This document shows positions 36,781 through 43,413 of a DNA stretch of 49,878 nt, piece after piece. The stretch's first letter is position 1; each line of letters starts with the position of its first letter. The translations under genes and the position numbers were made by a program. The notes beneath the pieces are model-generated. The model ran no database searches. It saw nothing but the letters and a program-made list of their open reading frames with translations, and was not told the DNA's origin. The DNA comes from Planctomycetaceae bacterium (lineage in GTDB: Bacteria > Planctomycetota > Planctomycetia > Planctomycetales > Planctomycetaceae), in contig JAKFUG010000039.1 of NCBI GenBank assembly GCA_021732785.1, forward strand, positions 1-49,878, in the 5' to 3' direction.

Positions 36781-37593
36781 ATGGCAAGCAGCTTGTTCGA
36801 CCTCACCGGCGAAGTGGCGGTGGTGATTGGCGGCACGGGGGCGCTCGGCGGCGGGATGGCGGACGCTCTCGCGGCGGCGGGCGCGACGATTGCGATTGTC
36901 GGCCGCAATGCGGAGAACGGTCAGAAACGCGTGCAGGAAATCGAGAAAGCCGGCGGGAAGGCGATCTTCCAGTCGGCGGATGCGATGGACAAGGACTCAT
37001 TAACGGCCGGGCGCGACGCCATCATCAAAAAGCTCGGCGGCGTGACGATTCTCATCAACGCCGCGGGCGGAAACAAGCCCGAAGCGACGTTGCCGCCGGG
37101 GAGCGACTTCTGCAAGTTGCCGGTCGCGGCGTGGAATACCGTCTTCGAGTTGAACCTCGCCGGGGGCGTGTTGCTGCCGTGTCAGGTGTTCGGCGAGACG
37201 ATGCTCGCGGTGGGGAAAGGGAGCATCATCAATATCGCGTCGCTGTCGGGGATGACGCCGTTGTCGCGCGTGGTGGCGTACTCAGCAGCCAAAGCGGCGG
37301 TGATCAACCTGACACAATTCCTCGCACGAGAATGGGCGACGAAAGGCATCCGCGTGAACGCCATCAGTCCCGGTTTCTTCCCCGCGGAACAGAACCGCAA
37401 ACTCCTGTACAACGACGACGGCAGCTACTCGACCCGCGGCCAGCAGATCATCGGCCACACCCCCATGTCCCGCTTCGGCAGTGCGGAAGAACTCGGCGGC
37501 GCAACCGTGTGGCTCGCGTCGTCGAAAGCCTCCTCATTCGTCACCGGCCAGAACATCGTCGTCGATGGCGGGTTTTCATCGGTCACGATTTAA
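36781..37593 (+). CDS. SDR oxidoreductase, D-mannonate/fructuronate reductase type
   Basis: A 270-residue classical short-chain dehydrogenase. The nucleotide-binding motif is GGTGALGGGMADAL, the NAG-like strand is INAAGGNKPEATLPPG, catalytic residues are Ser in NIASLSGM, and Tyr-Lys in YSAAKAAVINLTQ; the C-terminus ends GQNIVVDGGFSSVTI. The insertion PEATLPPGSDFCKLP and the segment SPGFFPAEQNRKLLYNDDG are like those of SDRs annotated as D-mannonate oxidoreductase (YjmF/UxuB type), which interconvert D-fructuronate and D-mannonate. A KdgK-like kinase 2.5 kb downstream fits the same hexuronate pathway. Family certain, substrate probable only. Confidence 0.82.
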   Translation: MASSLFDLTGEVAVVIGGTGALGGGMADALAAAGATIAIVGRNAENGQKRVQEIEKAGGKAIFQSADAMDKDSLTAGRDAIIKKLGGVTILINAAGGNKPEATLPPGSDFCKLPVAAWNTVFELNLAGGVLLPCQVFGETMLAVGKGSIINIASLSGMTPLSRVVAYSAAKAAVINLTQFLAREWATKGIRVNAISPGFFPAEQNRKLLYNDDGSYSTRGQQIIGHTPMSRFGSAEELGGATVWLASSKASSFVTGQNIVVDGGFSSVTI

Positions 37594-37595
37594 CC

Positions 37596-37687
37596 GTTTA
37601 GCCGCGACCCGCAGGGGAGCGCTGTGTGGAGTAAACTACGCGTGTTGCGTGTTCCGCACAGCGCTCCCCTGCGGGTCGCGGCTAAAC
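37596..37687. repeat. Perfect 31-bp hairpin element
   Basis: The left arm 37596-37626 (starting GTTTAGCCGCGACCCGCAGG) and right arm 37657-37687 are exact reverse complements over 31 bp with a 30-nt spacer. It begins three bases after the SDR stop codon and ends 35 bp before the VOC start. No T-run follows, so it looks like a mobile palindromic repeat that may also act as a transcript-end structure. Confidence 0.85.
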
Positions 37688-37722
37688 AAAACGCGTTTTC
37701 ACCCCGCTTGGGATCGACACCC

Positions 37723-38154
37723 ATGACACCAAAACCTGCTCACACTCGTTCGACGATCATCCCGTGTCTACGCTACCGCGATGCCCCGGCGGCGATTGAC
37801 TGGTTGTGCGCTGTGTTCGGTTTTGAACGGCAGCTCATCGTCCCCGGCGACAACGGCACCATTGCCCATGCTCAACTCTCGTTCGGCAACGGCATGATCA
37901 TGCTCGGGTCCGTGCTCGACAACGAGTTCGGCAAGAACATGGCCCAGCCGGACGAAATCGGCGGCCGCGAAACGCAATGTCCGTGCGTCATCGTGGAGGA
38001 CGCGGATGTCGTCTACAACATTGCTAAAGCCGCGGGGGCGACCATCGACCGGGAAATTCAGGACGAAGACTACGGCGGCCGCGGGTTCTCCTGCCGCGAT
38101 CTGGAAGGGCATCACTGGTATTTTGGCACATACGATCCATGGAAGAGCGAATAG
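37723..38154 (+). CDS. VOC superfamily (glyoxalase-like) protein
   Basis: A 143-residue protein with paired beta-alpha-beta-beta-beta modules of the vicinal-oxygen-chelate fold: TIIPCLRYRDAPAAIDWLCA, FGFERQLIVPGDNGTIAHAQ, GNGMIMLGS in the first and VIVEDADVVYNIAKAAGATI, DYGGRGFSCRDLEGHHWYFG in the second. H (IAHAQ) and the GHHWYFGTYDPW end contain likely metal ligands. Members include glyoxalases and antibiotic-resistance binding proteins; this subgroup (PhnB-like) has no known substrate. The last 93 bp (38062-38154) reappear at 38967-39059, flanking a toxin-antitoxin remnant. Confidence 0.82.
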   Translation: MTPKPAHTRSTIIPCLRYRDAPAAIDWLCAVFGFERQLIVPGDNGTIAHAQLSFGNGMIMLGSVLDNEFGKNMAQPDEIGGRETQCPCVIVEDADVVYNIAKAAGATIDREIQDEDYGGRGFSCRDLEGHHWYFGTYDPWKSE

Positions 38155-38200
38155 CCAGAAGCGATTGTGAGCCATCCACAATCAGGGTCACACGGGCAGT

Positions 38201-38585
38201 TCATAAAATTTCCACCGGCACTTCGGTACACCGCGCGAACGCACGGTCGCCGGTCAAGAACACCGCTGCTCCGCTCTCGATGGCCGTGGCAAAATGGAGG
38301 GCATCGGGCGTACCGGGCGCGGAGTTCGGTCGCCCGTTCGACCACTGTCGCGCTGATTTCGACCAAGACCAACTCGACCCCGGCGAAGAACACATCGAAC
38401 TGGGCCAAGGTAACCATGTCGCCCGCCCGCAGCGGCTTCGACCGGCACTCCAGCCGGGTCAGGCGCGAAGTGCAAAGCGACCCCGGCACGCCCAGGCAGG
38501 AAGAGAGCCGAGCCGCCAGGGGAGCACGAGTGGTGGCGTCCCCTTCCACGAGTCGGATCACGACGTTGGCATCCAGGGCAATCAG
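38201..38585 (-). pseudogene. VapC-like PIN toxin, frameshifted
   Basis: A PIN-domain ribonuclease relic. The first part reads IALDANVVIRLVEGD (first conserved Asp), TSRLTRLECRSKPL and VELVLVEISATVVERATELR; after a frame change at about 38310 the C-terminal part continues TPDALHFATAIESGAAVFLT-GDRAFARC (second acidic cluster) to the stop at 38201. The normal R-Y-G-x-x-T-P-D-A-L link is shortened, consistent with a small deletion. No ATG is placed correctly: the frame opens with CTG overlapping the antitoxin stop (CTGA). The toxin should be inactive. Confidence 0.75.
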
Positions 38586-38806
38586 CGTTCACCCCACTCG
38601 TCGCGGTCGGCCCGGATCTGAGCCAGGATCTCGTCTCCGCTCCGCAGCACGGCGGCACGGCCGAAGGCGTCGGCCACCGATCGGTGGGTCTGTGGGGGAG
38701 TCGGGGTGATGACCAGTTCGGCTGTGCCCTCCCCATCGGGCATCGGGCCATCCGGAATAAACGTCCGGCCGACATACCGGCCTCGGACCGTCAGCGTCTG
38801 ATCCAT
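38582..38806 (-). CDS. Antitoxin (DUF104/AF2212-like) of a VapC module
   Basis: A 74-residue protein starting MDQTLTVRGRYVGRTFIPDG, with a short beta-rich DNA-binding-like N-terminus (VRGRYVGRTFIPDGPMPDGE, comparable to the DUF104 pattern of 'Y-x-x-G-x-x-x-P') and an acidic helical C-terminus (EILAQIRADRDEWGER) suited to bind the toxin. The start at 38806 is preceded by GGAGGACA on the coding strand. It overlaps the vapC remnant by four bases. The antitoxin frame is intact although its toxin is broken. Confidence 0.65.
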   Translation of the reverse strand: MDQTLTVRGRYVGRTFIPDGPMPDGEGTAELVITPTPPQTHRSVADAFGRAAVLRSGDEILAQIRADRDEWGER

Positions 38807-38966
38807 GAGTTGTCCTCCAACGACACTGACAAGATACCGCGCCCGATCGCAGGAAGGAAGACGTCGCCTCACGAACGATCCAAGCTCCTATGTCGGGGCC
38901 GCTGCAACGATGACATGCCGCGCAAAACACGAGGACCATCAGTTGCCTCAACCGATGGTACCCGGT

Positions 38967-39059
38967 GACGAAGACTACGGCGGCCGCGGTTTCTCCTGCC
39001 GTGATCTCGAAGGGCATCACTGGTATTTCGGCACGTACGATCCGTGGAAGAGCGAATAG
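38967..39059 (+). pseudogene. Second copy of the VOC gene 3' end
   Basis: A 93-bp stretch encoding DEDYGGRGFSCRDLEGHHWY followed by FGTYDPWKSE and stop, identical at the protein level to the end of the VOC gene at 37723. The DNA differs at about half a dozen sites, all silent. Homology begins abruptly at 38967, and nothing upstream resembles the rest of the VOC gene. It is the truncated tail of a paralogue or allele, separated from the first copy by 812 bp holding the vapBC-like remnant. Confidence 0.85.
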
Positions 39060-39093
39060 CGAGCAGGGAATCGCTGGAGGGAAATGCGATGGT

Positions 39094-39223
39094 CGGGTGG
39101 CCCAGACGCTGTACTCAGCGTCTGGGCTCACGAGAGGCGCGACGACAAACTCGATTGAATTGAAGATCGACGTTGCTTTCCTCTTGTAAATTCAGACGCC
39201 CAAAGCGGCGTTTGGGCCACCCG
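39094..39223. repeat. ~130-bp inverted-repeat-bounded element 1
   Basis: Bounded by CGGGTGGCCCAGACG (left) and the complement-like CGTTTGGGCCACCCG (right), matching at 14 of 15 positions when inverted. The left end is itself a 12-bp hairpin (GCCCAGACGCTG-TACT-CAGCGTCTGGGC, 39100-39127) and the right end a shorter one (39198-39217). Together with element 2 it fills the 39060-39398 gene-free stretch. It looks like a small non-coding palindromic mobile unit. Confidence 0.7.
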
Positions 39224-39236
39224 TCAGAAGCAATTC

Positions 39237-39397
39237 CGGGTGGCTCAGATTGCACCGCAATCTGGGGCGGCGCAGCGGCAAAGAGGCCGGTCGAGAGGGC
39301 CTTGAAGTTTGCCAGCCGGGTGGTGGATCGAACGATCTTTGCTCAGTCCTCTATGCGGCTTCGCCGCCCCAGATGGCAAAGCCATCTGAGCCACTCC
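39237..39397. repeat. ~160-bp inverted-repeat-bounded element 2
   Basis: The left arm 39241-39272 (TGGCTCAGATTGCACCGCAA...) and right arm 39362-39394 are inverted copies matching at about 27 of 32 positions. Each arm folds on itself: CAGATTGC-ACC-GCAATCTG and CAGATGGC-AAA-GCCATCTG; where the arms differ, the stem pairs change together, keeping the hairpin. The right end stops one base before the stop codon of the GIY-YIG gene. The outer GGGTGGCTCAG word is related to GGGTGGCCCAG of element 1. Confidence 0.75.
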
Positions 39398-39398
39398 A

Positions 39399-39866
39399 TC
39401 AATCAGGAGCACTCGGGACATCTGCACTGCCCGTGAGGCGAGGTACTTCGTATCCCGAGTATGAAGTGTTGTATTTGGGCCGGAGCCGGGAGATCAGGAA
39501 GAACTCCAGAGAGAGTGACAAGAACGCGTACTCTGGCTCCAGTGCTATCACGTCCGTCCAACGCCGCTCTGCTCTGTGGGACGCGAACAAGTCGTCGTGG
39601 GACCACACTCGCTTGTCGAAATTGACTAAAGCCACTCCAACGTACATAAGTTCTCCGGCACCGTCATACATCAGATACACGCCGCGCAGACGGGACGGGA
39701 ATCCCGCCGGGCGGAGCCGTTTATACTCGTCGTTGTCCCACAAAAAGTCGTTGGCCGCGAGCAGAATGAACGGCGGCGTGTGCGGGGCAAGGTAGTACCG
39801 GAACTCAGCGAGCGCCGTCCGCAGTTGTAGCCACCGCGGCATGTCAGGACTGACTGGCTCGGCCAT
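39399..39866 (-). CDS. GIY-YIG-like nuclease domain protein
   Basis: A 155-residue protein whose centre reads RGVYLMYDGAGELMYVGVAL, matching the two-strand GIY...YIG core (here GVY and MYVG) of this endonuclease fold. RVWSHDD follows in the place of the catalytic Arg helix, and LSLEFFLISRLRPKYNTSY at the end supplies the usual conserved Glu and L-x-P-x-x-N. The N-terminal ~60 residues (MPRWLQLRTALAEFRYYLAP) are helical and unassigned. Free-standing GIY-YIG proteins include repair and mobile-element nucleases; specific function unknown. It is convergent with the VOC side and divergent from kdgK. Confidence 0.7.
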   Translation of the reverse strand: MAEPVSPDMPRWLQLRTALAEFRYYLAPHTPPFILLAANDFLWDNDEYKRLRPAGFPSRLRGVYLMYDGAGELMYVGVALVNFDKRVWSHDDLFASHRAERRWTDVIALEPEYAFLSLSLEFFLISRLRPKYNTSYSGYEVPRLTGSADVPSAPD

Positions 39867-40077
39867 GGGTACGCCTTCGCCGAACTTTGTTTCTATGGAC
39901 GGAACGCATGCAGAATACCCGACGCTGATGCGAGTTCAATCCCAATGCGGTCCGTAAGATTCATTGGATTTCGCCGGGCGAATTGACCGAGGCATTCCGG
40001 CGCGTCAAACTGTCGCTCGTATTTTCTTCGGCGATTCGCTAATCCCTGGGGGTTGCCCGCTGGAGAAATGGCTCCGG

Positions 40078-40109
40078 CTGTCCACCGTCCGCTTACCACT
40101 GTCCACTGG
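40078..40109. repeat. Degenerate heptamer repeat before kdgK
   Basis: CTGTCCACCGTCCGCTTACC then ACTGTCCACTGG: about four degenerate ~7-bp units of an ACTGTCC word, ending eight bases before the kdgK-like ATG at 40117, where a ribosome-binding site should be. No Shine-Dalgarno is evident. Confidence 0.5.
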
Positions 40110-40116
40110 AAGTTCC

Positions 40117-41196
40117 ATGTCCCTGCCGATTCGCACCGATGCTTGCCAGCTTGATTTTCTTGCCCTCGGGGCGCTCGTTCATCGTCTGGATCCGGGCATC
40201 ATCCCGTTCCGCAAGGCGAAATCGTTCGATATTCACGTCTCCGGCGGCGAGTACAACGTCGCCGCGAACCTCGCCGACTGCTTCGGGCTGAAGACCGCCG
40301 TGGCGACGGCGATGGTCGACAACGGCATCGGCGAACTGGTGCAGGGCCGCGTGCGCGAGATGGGCGTGACGACGTTCTACAAGCACTTCAAGCACGACGG
40401 CGTCCGCGGGCCGAACATTGCGACGGTCTACAGCGACCGTGGCCAGGGCGTCCGCGCTCCGGTCGTGTTCTACAACCGCGCGAACGAAGCCGGGGCGATG
40501 CTCAAGCCGGGCGACTTCGACTGGAAGGGCATTCATGCCACTGGTGTGAAGTGGTTTCACTCGGGCGGGATTTTCGCCGCGCTGTCGGAAACGACATCGC
40601 AGGTGATCATTGAAGGGATGCAGGCCGCGAAAGCCGCCGGGGCGATCACGTCGTTCGATCTGAACTACCGGGCGAAACTGTGGGCCTCCGTCGGCGGCGA
40701 AAAGAAGGGCCAGGAAACGATTGCCCAGATCGTCAAGCACGTCGATTGCCTCATCGGCAACGAAGAAGACCTGCAGAAGGGCCTCGGCATCGAAGGGCAG
40801 GATGTCGAGCATGCGGCGAAGCTCGACCCGAATTCGTTCTTTCAGCTCATCGACAAAGTGGTCAAGAAGCACCCGCACATCAAGATGGTGGCGACCACGC
40901 TGCGGGAAGTCCATTCGACCAACCGCCACGACTGGGCCGCGGTGCTGTGGCTGAACGGCGAGAAATTCGTCAGCCCGACGATGAGCCTCGACGTGATCGA
41001 CCGCATCGGCGGCGGCGATGGTTTCGCGGCCGGCCTGATCTACGGCCTCCTGAGCGGCAAAACCCCCGAGCAAGCCCTCCGCCTCGGTTGGGCGCACGGT
41101 GCGTTGCTCACCACCTTCCCCGGCGACACGACCATGGCCAAACTCCCCGAAGTCGAAGCCCTCGCGAAGGGTGGTACGGCACGGGTGCAACGGTAA
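40117..41196 (+). CDS. 2-keto-3-deoxygluconate kinase-like PfkB kinase
   Basis: A 359-residue PfkB kinase resembling planctomycete and Bacteroidetes KdgK proteins, which phosphorylate 2-keto-3-deoxygluconate to KDPG in hexuronate breakdown. SFDIHVSGGEYNVAANLADC is the substrate-side motif; SFDLNYRAKLW is typical of the KDG-kinase subgroup (the R-x-x-L-W pattern); the C-terminal signature is VIDRIGGGDGFAAGLIYGLL with catalytic D301, a GGGDGF variant of the common GAGDAF. The start at 40117 is chosen by family N-terminus; the frame is open upstream but through repetitive sequence. A mannonate-type SDR lies 2.5 kb away. Confidence 0.8.
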   Translation: MSLPIRTDACQLDFLALGALVHRLDPGIIPFRKAKSFDIHVSGGEYNVAANLADCFGLKTAVATAMVDNGIGELVQGRVREMGVTTFYKHFKHDGVRGPNIATVYSDRGQGVRAPVVFYNRANEAGAMLKPGDFDWKGIHATGVKWFHSGGIFAALSETTSQVIIEGMQAAKAAGAITSFDLNYRAKLWASVGGEKKGQETIAQIVKHVDCLIGNEEDLQKGLGIEGQDVEHAAKLDPNSFFQLIDKVVKKHPHIKMVATTLREVHSTNRHDWAAVLWLNGEKFVSPTMSLDVIDRIGGGDGFAAGLIYGLLSGKTPEQALRLGWAHGALLTTFPGDTTMAKLPEVEALAKGGTARVQR

Positions 41197-41245
41197 GTAT
41201 CAAGATTGTTGAACCGTCCGGCATCGAGTACGGAGAGTGCAGCGC

Positions 41246-41761
41246 ATGGGTTTGCTTGCCGCATCACGGTTGCCGGATTGGTTCAATGATCTCGACGCTC
41301 TGGTCGGTGTCTTTGGGACACTGATCGGCTTCGGGATCACGTTTTGGCAATTGTTAAAGACGAAAAGAGCCGCTGAGGCGGCAAGAGACGCGGCAAACCG
41401 AACGGCTGAAGCTGCTCGGAATAACTATGCACACTTCGTGATTTCCACCTGTCAACGGTTCGTGAGCGAGGCTAGAATACATGTGGATATGGGGCGTTTT
41501 GAACTTGCAGCGCTTCGTTGCGACGACCTAGCAGGGCAATTGGTTTTGGTTTGCAATGCTACTCCAGGTGCAATTGATGATGCGGCCTCGCTAATCGCAA
41601 GATTGAGAGATTTTGCTGAGGCATTCCGTAAAGCTTCGAGACCACTCGGTAAACTTTCGAATGCTGCGACCGCAAAGTGGGCCAAGTTCTTGCTTGAACT
41701 GAGCGGCCGGATTGATCACATGCACGGGCCATTTCCGGTAATTCGGGAGGAGATTCGATGA
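41246..41761 (+). CDS. Membrane-anchored helical protein, first of a coupled pair
   Basis: A ~171-residue protein: one N-terminal transmembrane helix (ALVGVFGTLIGFGITFWQLL), a basic stop (KTKRAAEAARDAANRTAEAA) that should form a coiled coil in the cytoplasm, then a helical domain (HFVISTCQRFVSEARIHVDM and later ARLRDFAEAFRKASRPLGKL). ATG 41246 is eight bases after CGGAGAG; a GTG at 41237 is the alternative. Its stop overlaps the next gene's ATG (ATGA). Base composition is visibly more AT-rich than neighbouring genes, suggesting recent acquisition. No family recognised. Confidence 0.6.
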   Translation: MGLLAASRLPDWFNDLDALVGVFGTLIGFGITFWQLLKTKRAAEAARDAANRTAEAARNNYAHFVISTCQRFVSEARIHVDMGRFELAALRCDDLAGQLVLVCNATPGAIDDAASLIARLRDFAEAFRKASRPLGKLSNAATAKWAKFLLELSGRIDHMHGPFPVIREEIR

Positions 41762-42147
41762 ATCTAGCCGAAGAGTTCAGTCCAATCTTGAGCATTCTGC
41801 TACAGCGTTCGCGTAAAGACGAAGTCAATTGGCAATCTCCAAGCGATTCGTTTGGCCATGATGCTTTTGAAGTCAAATTACCCCAATCTGTAGTTTCTAT
41901 TCAGCGCGTTCAGCCGACGGCTGAGGCCGACTATTACCGCGTTGCGATATTGAACAATCAGGGACAATTGGTATTCAGTGCATCCGCGTCGGAAGAACCA
42001 CAATCGCCAGAAGAAGCTGACTGGCTGGAAATTCTCAGAGACTTGTACGAAGACGCAAGTCGCTCAGTTACCGGTTGGGACAAGGTGCTGGATGACCTCC
42101 GCTCCGCAGTCCAAGGCGAGAGGCCAGTTGGTCTGCTAAAGAAATGA
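41758..42147 (+). CDS. Small soluble protein, second of a coupled pair
   Basis: A 129-residue protein without signal or membrane segment. Strand-rich central part (DAFEVKLPQSVVSIQRVQPT, YYRVAILNNQGQLVFSASAS) and helical end (EEADWLEILRDLYEDASRSV, VLDDLRSAVQG). Its ATG overlaps the stop of the membrane protein, so both are made from one message. AT-richer than the surroundings. Unknown family; the pair has the architecture of a membrane effector and cytosolic partner, which is inference. Confidence 0.6.
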   Translation: MNLAEEFSPILSILLQRSRKDEVNWQSPSDSFGHDAFEVKLPQSVVSIQRVQPTAEADYYRVAILNNQGQLVFSASASEEPQSPEEADWLEILRDLYEDASRSVTGWDKVLDDLRSAVQGERPVGLLKK

Positions 42148-42249
42148 CGTCGCACTGATCGCGATCGGATCTCCGCCTGAAACAGCGCGGCGCGCGCCAC
42201 GCTAACCAAACGGGATTGAGGATTTCATTCCGCGAATGTCACCTTGAAG

Positions 42250-42277
42250 TCCAGGGATTCTGATCCTTGGATTTTTC
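42250..42277 (+). terminator. CCCAGGGAT-type hairpin, copy B, terminator-like
   Basis: TCCAGGGAT-TCTG-ATCCTTGGA (9-bp stem with one G-T pair) followed by TTTTTC, the shape of a factor-independent terminator. It stands ~100 bp after the coupled pair ends and just before the Uma2 start. Flanking bases (TTGAAGT... and ...TTTTTCATTG) match copy D. Confidence 0.55.
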
Positions 42278-42294
42278 ATTGCCGGATGCCGTCC

Positions 42295-42897
42295 ATGCGA
42301 ATCGCCGAACCTCGCCGGATGACTGCCGCTGAGTTCCTCGATCTCCCTGAGCGGAAGCATATCGAACGCTGGTTGATTAACGGCGGAGTGCGGTCACGGC
42401 AGACATATTATGCCGATCCGGGGCACGCCAGTTGTTTGACGCAGTTGTGCTTCATCCTGGGGGGATGGCAGCGTCGTGTCGCGTTCGCCGGGCATGTTCT
42501 TGCGGGCGATGTCGGCTTTCGTCTGCGGAGGACTCCCGATACCGTCCTGAACGCCGACATTGCAGTCGCTCCGGCATCACCGCCGCTATTTCATCATCGA
42601 TTTCATTCATTGATCGATATCCCGCCGTTGCTGGCGGTTGAGATCAATTCGACTTTGGATCACGTGGGCGACATCGAAACGAAGATCGGTGAATATCTCA
42701 AAGCGAAAGTTCCGCTGATCTGGATCGTGAATCCGACGTTGAAAACGATCGCTGTCTACCGCCCGGATGCCGAACCGCAGTTGTTTACGCTTTCGTCGGA
42801 AATGACTGCGGAGCCGCATTTGCCGGGGTTGCGCTTCAAAGTGGCGGACGTGTTTGCGAAGATGCCTGCGGTGCAAGACGAAGCACCCCAGGGATAG
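42295..42897 (+). CDS. Uma2 family (DUF820) PD-(D/E)XK-like protein
   Basis: A ~200-residue Uma2 protein, a family with a restriction-endonuclease-like fold, widely multiplied in cyanobacteria and planctomycetes and of uncertain role. Start MRIAEPRRMTAAEFLDLPE is the usual opening (R-M-T-x-x-E-F). Core residues: Asp in LNADIAVAPASPP, Glu in LLAVEINSTLDHVGDIETKI and the Lys just after, then EYLKAKVPLIWIVNP. The open frame begins earlier (42244) but that part is the copy-B hairpin. The stop codon TAG lies inside the copy-C hairpin, so the last codons are supplied by the repeat. Confidence 0.8.
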   Translation: MRIAEPRRMTAAEFLDLPERKHIERWLINGGVRSRQTYYADPGHASCLTQLCFILGGWQRRVAFAGHVLAGDVGFRLRRTPDTVLNADIAVAPASPPLFHHRFHSLIDIPPLLAVEINSTLDHVGDIETKIGEYLKAKVPLIWIVNPTLKTIAVYRPDAEPQLFTLSSEMTAEPHLPGLRFKVADVFAKMPAVQDEAPQG

Positions 42898-42908
42898 CAA
42901 TCCCTGGG
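42887..42908 (+). repeat. CCCAGGGAT hairpin repeat, copy C
   Basis: CCCAGGGAT-AGCA-ATCCCTGGG, a perfect 9-bp stem. It overlaps the end of the Uma2 gene: CCC-CAG-GGA-TAG encodes its last residues and stop. The right flank (GCGTCAGGGGTTCTTC) is less like copies B and D. Confidence 0.8.
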
Positions 42909-42939
42909 CGTCAGGGGTTCTTCAAAGAAAGCAGAGTTC

Positions 42940-43347
42940 ATGTTGCAGCGTGTGTTGATGGTCGCGGCGGTGTTGGCGTTGGTGGGGACGCGGTCGGCGT
43001 CGGCGTTTCCGCCGATTGCGCCGCAGATTCCGGAAGCCTACAAGGACAACGCCGATTACAAGGCGTTCCTGACGACGTTTGAGGGCCTCAAGACCAAGTG
43101 TGACGTTTGTCACAAGCCGGGTGCAGAGAAGAAAGCCAAGGGCCACGGTCTGAACGACTTCGGTAAGGTCTACCACGACCGCTTCAAGCCGAAAGACTAC
43201 AAGGCGGCCAACGAAGCGAAAGACACCGCCTTGTCGATGAAGATTTTCAAGGAAGCGTGGGAGAAGTCCGTCACCGAGAAAAACGCCGACGGCAAGGTCT
43301 ACCTCGATCTCATCAAGGAAGGCAAACTCCCCGGCAAAAACGACTGA
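42940..43347 (+). CDS. Small exported c-haem protein
   Basis: A 135-residue exported protein: signal peptide MLQRVLMVAAVLALVGTRSA ending at SAF, then one CxxCH haem motif, C54-D-V-C57-H58, in KTKCDVCHKPGAEKKAKG, and a lysine-rich helical C-terminal part (DRFKPKDYKAANEAKDTALS). Size and composition fit a periplasmic electron-carrier-like protein found in planctomycetes; no clear distal Met or His ligand can be named. It is bracketed by hairpin copies C and D, so probably transcribed alone. Confidence 0.75.
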   Translation: MLQRVLMVAAVLALVGTRSASAFPPIAPQIPEAYKDNADYKAFLTTFEGLKTKCDVCHKPGAEKKAKGHGLNDFGKVYHDRFKPKDYKAANEAKDTALSMKIFKEAWEKSVTEKNADGKVYLDLIKEGKLPGKND

Positions 43348-43379
43348 TTGCACTTTACCATCATCGATGTCACCTGAAG

Positions 43380-43413
43380 CCCAGGGATTCCGATTCCTGG
43401 GTTTCTTCGTTTT
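43380..43413 (+). terminator. CCCAGGGAT-type hairpin, copy D, terminator-like
   Basis: CCCAGGGAT-TCCG-ATTCCTGGG (9-bp stem, one G-T pair) followed by TTTCTTCGTTTT, 32 bp after the stop of the haem protein. Position, stem and T-rich tail suit a terminator for that gene ahead of the tad genes. Confidence 0.6.

Noticed and set aside
38805-39059. 84-residue gene containing the second VOC tail
   Set aside because: Only the last 31 residues match VOC; the rest is antisense to the antitoxin and its leader, so it is a fused read, not a gene.
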